Below, piece after piece: positions 7,075 through 10,562 of a DNA stretch of 10,562 bases. Source of the stretch: Pseudomonadota bacterium. Lineage in GTDB: Bacteria; Desulfobacterota; Syntrophia; Syntrophales; UBA5619. Within the stretch, counting starts at the first letter, position 1; every line of letters starts with the position of its first letter. The notes beneath the pieces were generated by a model. That model did no database searches. It had not been told where the DNA came from and saw only the letters and a program-made list of their open reading frames with translations. Where the stretch lies: contig JAHIMW010000105.1 of assembly GCA_018896355.1 (NCBI GenBank), positions 1 to 10,562 of the forward strand. The letters are read 5' to 3'. Made by a program: the position numbers and the translations under genes.

Positions 7075-7578
7075 TCACCAATAGCACACAAACCCACCAT
7101 CGCTGGCAATCTTGAAAGCCTTGCGGAAGTCGCGGTACACATCCCACATCCAGGCCAGCTCCTCGGTCTGGGTAAAGTGCTTCCTTGCTTTGCGTGCGAA
7201 GGCGACAAAATCGCAGTGGAGTTTGGCGGACATTTTCGGGCCGATGGCCTGGCCATCCGACGCACTCATGACATCTACGAATTCGATGAAAGGCTTGCCC
7301 CGGTAGCGGCGAAATTTCTTGCATACACCTTCCGTATCGACGCCGTACAGCATCCGGTAAAGCTCTTCAAACCACTGGGCATAATCCGAGTAATGGATCT
7401 CGAAATAAAACGATCGTCCCCCCTTTCCGGGAACGTAGCAACCCATTTTCAACCCCTCTTGTCCCAATGGGAACGATTCGATTCGCTTATGGTCGCAGCA
7501 TTCTCCAGCCTCTTCATCAACGTAACCGCTACAATCAACGAACTTGGCCTTGCTTACTACCCGTATGCATAAACTCAT
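7075..7578 (-). CDS. Hypothetical protein, cysteine-containing, family unknown
   Basis: A 167-residue soluble protein that I do not recognise. It has eight cysteines (4, 16, 27, 28, 47, 86, 122, 165), a notable number for its size, with an ECCDH segment at 26-30. The middle is rich in aromatic residues (SFYFEIHYSDYAQWFEELY at about 56-74), and the protein ends in an aromatic tail FVCYW. There is no signal peptide or membrane helix. The ATG at 7578 has a G-rich stretch (GGGGGGC) three bases upstream. An in-frame ATG at 7611 would add 11 residues, but these are Gly/Pro-rich and look untranslated. It follows the nuclease gene by 132 bases on the same strand. Its AT-richer composition groups it with the accessory genes. 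Function unknown; an immunity or effector-like role is possible but unsupported. Confidence 0.65.
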   Translation of the reverse strand: MSLCIRVVSKAKFVDCSGYVDEEAGECCDHKRIESFPLGQEGLKMGCYVPGKGGRSFYFEIHYSDYAQWFEELYRMLYGVDTEGVCKKFRRYRGKPFIEFVDVMSASDGQAIGPKMSAKLHCDFVAFARKARKHFTQTEELAWMWDVYRDFRKAFKIASDGGFVCYW

Positions 7579-7681
7579 ACTGCCCCCCGGGGCCTGCCCG
7601 CCATAGACCATCGCTTGGTCCGCTCAAACGCGTGTGCCCAAGCAGACAGGAGTGCGAGCGTTTCATCAGTGCATCCTTGTC

Positions 7682-7699
7682 CAGCCCGAAGTTGGGCTG
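7682..7699. repeat. Short hairpin after the nuclease gene
   Basis: CAGCCC at 7682-7687 pairs with GGGCTG at 7694-7699 over GAAGTT. On the minus strand it starts 12 bases after the TAA of the nuclease gene. No T-run follows on that strand, so a terminator role is weakly supported. The rest of the gap (7579-7711) shows no gene. Confidence 0.4.
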
Positions 7700-7711
7700 T
7701 CGTTTGCCCAT

Positions 7712-8599
7712 TTACGCTGGATGAGTTTCTTCAATATCTTCATCTTCGGTTGCACTAGCAAAGCTTCTTGCCTCCGCTATCCACTTGAAGACCTTCTCTG
7801 ATATACCCTTTGACGGATAGATGTGAGTCCATCCCCACGGGGAGTCACCCTGACGCCAATATTTGAAGTCGGGGTCGGAAACAACTTTTCCTTTACCAAC
7901 TCGCAGTTCAAGCAGAACGTAATCCTTGCGAAAGTGAACCTTTGCAAAAACTCTTTCCTTTTTGAAGCGAAAAGAGCGGGCAGTTGTGTAGCTAAAAGCC
8001 CCATCCCTTTCTAGATGCTCCTTCAAATTCGCAACAACGTCTTGTAAGTGCGGATGTTTTTTGAGCAGTTCAGCTTCCGAAGTGACCGGCGGCGGTTGTA
8101 GTTCCACATCCTCGTTGTCTAGTACTAGTTTTGGCACAAGGACAACATTATTCGCTGTATCACGTGCGACCATATACGAAAAGATTTTGACAGGATTGGC
8201 AATAGCATATACGGCATTTCGTATTCGATCATCTATATCTGTGACAACACAAATCAAGCGTATTGTAGGCTCAAAATAATCTATGTCTGGTTTGTGCTTG
8301 CGTATGTTTTTTTCAAGACTATCGATTCTATTTTTGTCTCGCGCAAACCAACTCAAATAATCCATCAATTGAATGAGAGCATCTTTGTCGAACTCTCCTC
8401 GTCGTTTATATTCTATAAATACAGGGTTACCGTTATTAGAGTCGAAAGCCAATGTGTCAATACGCCCTGTAGCTGTCTCAAACTCCGAACTTATAAATTC
8501 CAGTCCTTCTTCGAGCTTTGACAGGTCTTTCTCAAAAGCCGCTTGCACGTCTTTTTCCTTGAACTCAACATCTTCAGAGGAAAGTATCTTGATTTCCAT
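7712..8599 (-). CDS. NucS-like (DUF91) PD-(D/E)XK nuclease with C-terminal DUF5655-like domain
   Basis: A 295-residue cytosolic protein. The N-terminal half (about 15-110) matches the NucS/DUF91 nuclease pattern: LSKLEEGLEFISSEF, then GRIDTLAF with D48, then PVFIEYKRRGE with E63 and K65. These give the D...ExK metal-binding triad of PD-(D/E)XK enzymes. The C-terminal part (about 190-280) with FSYTTARSFRFKKERVFAKVHFRKDYVLLELRV-like content (a long basic, beta-rich stretch) resembles DUF5655, which is often fused to this nuclease domain. An excellent Shine-Dalgarno site, GGAGGT at 8606-8611, lies six bases before the ATG. Codon use is AT-richer than in the metabolic genes, which suggests acquisition. 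It may act in DNA repair or in defence; the neighbours are toxin-antitoxin genes. The nuclease fold is well supported, the biological role is not. Confidence 0.75.
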   Translation of the reverse strand: MEIKILSSEDVEFKEKDVQAAFEKDLSKLEEGLEFISSEFETATGRIDTLAFDSNNGNPVFIEYKRRGEFDKDALIQLMDYLSWFARDKNRIDSLEKNIRKHKPDIDYFEPTIRLICVVTDIDDRIRNAVYAIANPVKIFSYMVARDTANNVVLVPKLVLDNEDVELQPPPVTSEAELLKKHPHLQDVVANLKEHLERDGAFSYTTARSFRFKKERVFAKVHFRKDYVLLELRVGKGKVVSDPDFKYWRQGDSPWGWTHIYPSKGISEKVFKWIAEARSFASATEDEDIEETHPA

Positions 8600-8634
8600 T
8601 TGCGTACCTCCGACAATTTATTAAAAGTTATGGG

Positions 8635-8659
8635 AAAAAGGGGTCAGATTTATTTTACG
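8635..8659 (+). repeat. Direct repeat copy 1 (AAAAAGGGG...CAGATTTATTTT)
   Basis: AAAAAGGGG, then T, then CAGATTTATTTT and ACG, in the 133-base gap between the vapC-like gene and the nuclease gene. The second copy lies about 780 bases away in the same orientation, on the other side of the vapBC-like pair. From memory, such strings recur in intergenic regions of many Proteobacteria, often near Y1 (REP-associated) transposases. No transposase is present here. Nothing else is seen in the gap. Confidence 0.7.
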
Positions 8660-8732
8660 ACCCATGCAGAATCGGTCCTTGCATTATCTCGTTCCTCATT
8701 GTCCTTTTCATGCCTTGGTTCAGCAGGCGTTT

Positions 8733-9161
8733 TTATGGTTCTATTACAAATTCCATTCCCACCTGCAGGAAGTGATCATCCCGTGTAATGATCCGTTTGA
8801 TTCTGCGCTGTTCCATCACGACCATTGATGTCAAATCAGTGAATGATATAAGTGGCTTGTCTCGATATTTGTCGCGAAGCTTCCATGCAAGGGAAAATCT
8901 CTCGGACGTGATCCGCTCGACGATCAATTTTCCTGTAGCGGATCCCCTGAGAATGCCTTCCATGAAAGATTGAGCCTGCTGAACACTCTCTCTTCGGAAC
9001 AGGATGGTGACCAATTCATCGAGAACATAATCAGACGAGTAAATGCCGACGCCATCAGATTGAAGTCGAGCATAAAAACTTTTTATTTCATCATGATAGG
9101 CGTCCCTGCGATTGCCAAGGGCCAACCATCCCCAAGTATCGATGAAATATGGCGTCGTCAT
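8733..9161 (-). CDS. PIN-domain toxin, VapC-like ribonuclease
   Basis: A 142-residue PIN-domain protein, the length of VapC toxins, which cut tRNA or rRNA with a metal-ion centre. The acidic residues are in place: D8 in FIDTWGWL, E49 in VLDEL, D109 in SFTDLTS, and D128/D129 in TRDDHF near the C-terminus. It is soluble with no signal peptide. Its ATG overlaps the TGA of the upstream antitoxin gene by four bases (ATGA), the usual coupling for a type II pair, and transcription should be controlled by the antitoxin complex. It looks intact. Short direct repeats lie outside both ends of the pair. The RNA target cannot be predicted. Confidence 0.88.
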   Translation of the reverse strand: MTTPYFIDTWGWLALGNRRDAYHDEIKSFYARLQSDGVGIYSSDYVLDELVTILFRRESVQQAQSFMEGILRGSATGKLIVERITSERFSLAWKLRDKYRDKPLISFTDLTSMVVMEQRRIKRIITRDDHFLQVGMEFVIEP

Positions 9162-9379
9162 CGTTGCCCTTCCTTTCCGTAAAGTTCTTCATCGATCTCT
9201 TTCGCTGATATGGGCTCTCCCGAGAGAATGCCGGCAACCTTCAAAATGGGATCTTCAGTCTTTTCCTCGCGACTCTTCAGAAATTCTATATAATCCAACA
9301 ATTCTTCAATCCGAAATGCCGGTAAGCCGCCAACGCTGCTCATAACCTTCGCTATCAGGTCTTCATGATTTATTCTCAT
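9158..9379 (-). CDS. VapB-like antitoxin partner of the PIN toxin
   Basis: A 73-residue protein directly upstream of the PIN toxin gene, with a 4-base stop/start overlap. The N-terminal half (ELLDYIEFLKSREE at about 26-39) is helical and recalls DUF2281-type antitoxins. The C-terminal half, with VAGILSGEPISAKEIDEELYG, is the acidic, probably disordered toxin-binding tail common in antitoxins beside PIN proteins. GGAGG lies seven bases before the ATG. I see no clear AbrB or ribbon-helix-helix signature, so its DNA-binding mode is uncertain. Role is assigned mainly from size, order and overlap. Confidence 0.8.
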   Translation of the reverse strand: MRINHEDLIAKVMSSVGGLPAFRIEELLDYIEFLKSREEKTEDPILKVAGILSGEPISAKEIDEELYGKEGQR

Positions 9380-9400
9380 CCCGTTGCCTCCATTTTGCAG

Positions 9401-9438
9401 TAAAAAGGGGAGTAAAAAGGGGGACAGATTTATTTTTC
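9401..9438 (+). repeat. Direct repeat copy 2 with a tandem TAAAAAGGGG pair
   Basis: TAAAAAGGGG occurs twice with a 12-base period (9401-9410 and 9413-9422). The second is followed by the same CAGATTTATTTT core as copy 1 (9425-9436). It fills most of the 70-base gap between the HicB-like gene and the vapB-like gene. It therefore sits where the vapBC promoter would be expected, and may carry or disturb it. Confidence 0.7.
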
Positions 9439-9449
9439 AGCCGCCGAGT

Positions 9450-9656
9450 CTATACAGTCGCAAAGGCAATGCTTATGGGAAGTGGACTACTTTCTGCCAT
9501 TTCAAGGCGATCTGCAAGAACCCGTAGCGCAAGAGCTTCAGCTTTTCTCATGGCGTCATCGGCGGTTGTACCATAGGCGAGAACGCCTGGTAATTTAGGC
9601 ACTTCAGCTATCCAACGGCCATCCTCTTCACGTTCGTATTCTATATTATAATTCAT
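9450..9656 (-). CDS. HicB-like (short UPF0150-type) antitoxin protein, no HicA visible
   Basis: A 68-residue protein with the short HicB fold: an N-terminal YNIEYEREEDGRWIAEVPKLPG strand pair (W14, P23-G24), then GVLAYGTTADDAMRKAEALALRVLADRLE, the helix typical of HicB. It is the short form without the C-terminal DNA-binding domain. A strong Shine-Dalgarno site, AGGAGGT at 9662-9668, stands five bases before the ATG. Normally a HicA ribonuclease gene is adjacent. None is found: the 70 bases downstream hold repeats, and upstream is the broken 62-residue gene, whose sequence is not HicA-like. The stop of that gene overlaps this start by 11 bases, so the two were probably coupled. It may be a solitary HicB or the partner of the unknown protein. 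Confidence 0.85.
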   Translation of the reverse strand: MNYNIEYEREEDGRWIAEVPKLPGVLAYGTTADDAMRKAEALALRVLADRLEMAESSPLPISIAFATV

Positions 9657-9835
9657 AGGCGACCTCCTGCATTACCTCCGTAAAAGATGTTACATCATTG
9701 TACAATCGATTAATGGAAATATGAAAAGAGCCATCCCTCGAAGCCACAAGGCAACAAGCATGGCGGTTGAAATATTTTGCGTTCGAAATGCCGCATCTTG
9801 CGGATCTGCTGCAGCGCCTTGTCGGACGATGTCAT
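9646..9835 (-). pseudogene. Frameshifted 62-residue gene between the YafQ-like and HicB-like genes
   Basis: Read on the minus strand, an ATG at 9835 overlaps the TGA of the YafQ-like gene by four bases and gives MTSSDKALQQIRKMRHFER, which looks like a real N-terminus. The frame then runs into unlikely sequence and stops at 9710. Dropping one A from the AAAA run at 9775-9778 restores a continuous 62-residue frame. It goes on as KYFNRHACCLVASRDGSFH and ends EVMQEVAYEL, with its TAA 11 bases inside the HicB-like gene. Overlaps at both ends show that the restored frame is the ancestral gene. Causes could be a real inactivating mutation, an assembly error or, less likely, programmed +1 shifting. 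I do not recognise the family and it does not look like HicA. The total length, 190 bases, is one more than a whole number of codons. Confidence 0.65.
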
Positions 9836-10104
9836 TTCTTGAAAAGGTCGCTGTGTGTGCCGGTGCGTTCAAGGCGGAGTGAATCCTGATCTGTTGTGTA
9901 AATCAGTATCCAGTCGGCCTCAATATGACAGTCATGTGACAAATGCCACGGTCCTATTAGTGGATGATCTCTATGATTCGCTGGAAGAGGGGTGCCCTCG
10001 GCCAGAAGCTTGACAATCTCCTGCAACTTTTCCAAGTCCTTCCCTCGTTTCTGCATGCGCTTGACATCACGGGAGAATTGCCTGGTCTGCGAGACTTTCT
10101 TCAT
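9832..10104 (-). CDS. yafQ: YafQ-family mRNA interferase toxin (RelE superfamily)
   Basis: A 90-residue protein of the RelE/YafQ type, which cuts mRNA in the ribosomal A site. The catalytic set known for E. coli YafQ (H50, H63, D67, W68, H87, F91) is matched residue for residue with a constant offset of three: H47, H60, D64, W65, H84 and F88. The basic N-terminal helices (FSRDVKRMQKRGKDLEKL) fit rRNA binding. Its ATG overlaps the stop of the antitoxin gene by four bases (ATGA). Its own stop overlaps the start of the next, frameshifted gene in the same way, so it sits inside a tightly coupled operon. It appears intact and likely active. Confidence 0.92.
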   Translation of the reverse strand: MKKVSQTRQFSRDVKRMQKRGKDLEKLQEIVKLLAEGTPLPANHRDHPLIGPWHLSHDCHIEADWILIYTTDQDSLRLERTGTHSDLFKK

Positions 10105-10358
10105 TTCTTCCAGCTATTGAACATTCCCTCGATCGACTCAAATTCCTGAACGTCTTCACCGCGTCGGCTCTTCTCCAGGGTCGAGGCCGTAAGCTTGTTC
10201 GGAATCGCAATCGGGAAAGGCAACCCGCCACGGAGTGATATTTGCTTGTAGAAGATGCGAATAGCCTCCGTGGGAGTAAGACCAAGGCTCCGAAGGATCT
10301 CTTCCGCCTTCTCCTTTGTCTGTGGTTCAATGCGGGCATGGACGGCTGAAGCTTTCAT
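10101..10358 (-). CDS. dinJ: DinJ/RelB-type antitoxin
   Basis: An 85-residue antitoxin paired with the YafQ-like toxin. The N-terminal part (SAVHARIEPQTKEKAEEIL, then GLTPTEAIRIFYKQI) is the ribbon-helix-helix domain of RelB/DinJ, with the LPFPI segment just after it that is typical of DinJ. The C-terminal tail (FESIEGMFNSWKK) would wrap the toxin. The ATG at 10358 matches the family's start, although the upstream site is weak (GGGA at about eleven bases). Longer in-frame starts, ATG at 10376 or TTG at 10457, would add residues foreign to the family. The toxin-antitoxin complex usually represses its own promoter; a palindrome lies 16 bases upstream. Confidence 0.88.
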   Translation of the reverse strand: MKASAVHARIEPQTKEKAEEILRSLGLTPTEAIRIFYKQISLRGGLPFPIAIPNKLTASTLEKSRRGEDVQEFESIEGMFNSWKK

Positions 10359-10373
10359 AGGTTTATCGTCCCA

Positions 10374-10394
10374 CATTTGCAACACAAATGCAAA
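10374..10394. promoter_or_regulatory. Palindrome upstream of the antitoxin gene, possible DinJ-YafQ operator
   Basis: Nested inverted repeats: CATTTG (10374-10379) with CAAATG (10385-10390), and TTTGCA (10376-10381) with TGCAAA (10389-10394). It begins 16 bases before the antitoxin start, where autoregulatory operators of this family often lie. A TTGACA hexamer on the minus strand (10452-10457) could be a -35 box, but no good -10 follows at normal spacing. Weakly supported. Confidence 0.35.
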
Positions 10395-10456
10395 CCGTTT
10401 CTCCAGAACAAAAAGGGGATTCGATAATCGGGGGACATCCATGATAAGTTTTGTCA

Positions 10457-10479
10457 AGGGGAAAACGGAGATTTCCCCT
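10457..10479. repeat. Hairpin at the right end of the window
   Basis: AGGGGAAA (10457-10464) pairs with TTTCCCCT (10472-10479) over a 7-base loop. It lies just upstream of the antitoxin region and touches the TTGACA hexamer, so it could be the terminator of a gene beyond the window or a protein site. The remaining bases to the end show no gene; the last 25 on the + strand are pyrimidine-rich. Confidence 0.4.
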
Positions 10480-10562
10480 GACCTCCCGGATTGAAAGACT
10501 CCCGGCGGTTTCTTAAGTCAATTTGCCGTCACTCGACCTTTTTCTTCTCTCTTTTTGGTCCG

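Noticed and set aside
7636..7699. Possible integron attC site (GCCCAAG ... GTTGGGC) after the nuclease gene
   Set aside because: The ends resemble core sites, but the G needed at one cleavage point is a C, and the inner arms do not pair as in attC sites. No second copy is seen by the other accessory genes.
9690..9872. A 60-residue minus-strand open frame overlapping the end of the YafQ-like gene
   Set aside because: It is a third frame across the same stretch; the frame that overlaps both neighbours properly and reads as protein is the broken 62-residue gene.
10359..10457. N-terminal extension of the DinJ-like antitoxin from a TTG start
   Set aside because: The extra 33 residues are foreign to the family, and the TTG is part of a TTGACA hexamer that may belong to a promoter.

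Overview
The window is bacterial and chromosomal in character. It has two parts of different make-up. Positions 1 to about 6,900 are GC-rich and hold a tightly packed set of metabolic genes. Positions from about 6,920 to the end are AT-richer and hold small accessory genes: a nuclease, an unknown protein and several toxin-antitoxin modules. The gene types (radical-type 2-hydroxyacyl-CoA dehydratase or benzoyl-CoA reductase subunits, a diaminopentanoate-dehydrogenase-like enzyme, an omega-aminotransferase) suggest a strict anaerobe that degrades amino acids or aromatic acids, perhaps a Desulfobacterota/Syntrophales-like organism. That placement is an inference; no marker gene is present.

Layout, left part. 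On the + strand lie a class III aminotransferase (9-1415), a possible 41-residue small ORF (1504-1629), a diaminopentanoate-dehydrogenase-like oxidoreductase (1619-2623) and a small HExxH zinc protease (2655-3146). These meet head-on, with a 7-base gap, a minus-strand operon read from 6890 down to 3154. It encodes a BcrC/HgdB-like subunit, a BcrB/HgdA-like subunit and an M20 metallopeptidase. Between the two dehydratase subunits sits a pair of strong GC-rich hairpins in opposite orientation, resembling a REP/BIME-type intergenic repeat. The ATPase activator that this enzyme class needs is not in the window.

Layout, right part, all on the minus strand. In transcription order from the right edge: a DinJ/RelB-type antitoxin and a YafQ-type toxin with a 4-base overlap; a 62-residue unknown gene that overlaps the yafQ-like gene by 4 bases but is broken by one surplus A; a HicB-like protein without a HicA; a VapB-like antitoxin and VapC PIN toxin with a 4-base overlap; a NucS-like PD-(D/E)XK nuclease; and an unknown cysteine-containing protein. 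The VapBC pair is bracketed by two direct copies of a short motif (AAAAAGGGG followed by CAGATTTATTTT), which suggests a repeat-associated insertion.

How they may work together. The aminotransferase and the DAP-dehydrogenase-like enzyme could remove amino groups from an amino or diamino acid, and the dehydratase-like pair could process the resulting acyl-CoA; the peptidases could supply amino acids. This pathway is inferred from neighbourhood only. The right part is a toxin-antitoxin and nuclease island. The items most worth a second look are the frameshifted gene with its orphan HicB, the repeat-bracketed VapBC, and the inverted hairpin pair inside the dehydratase operon.
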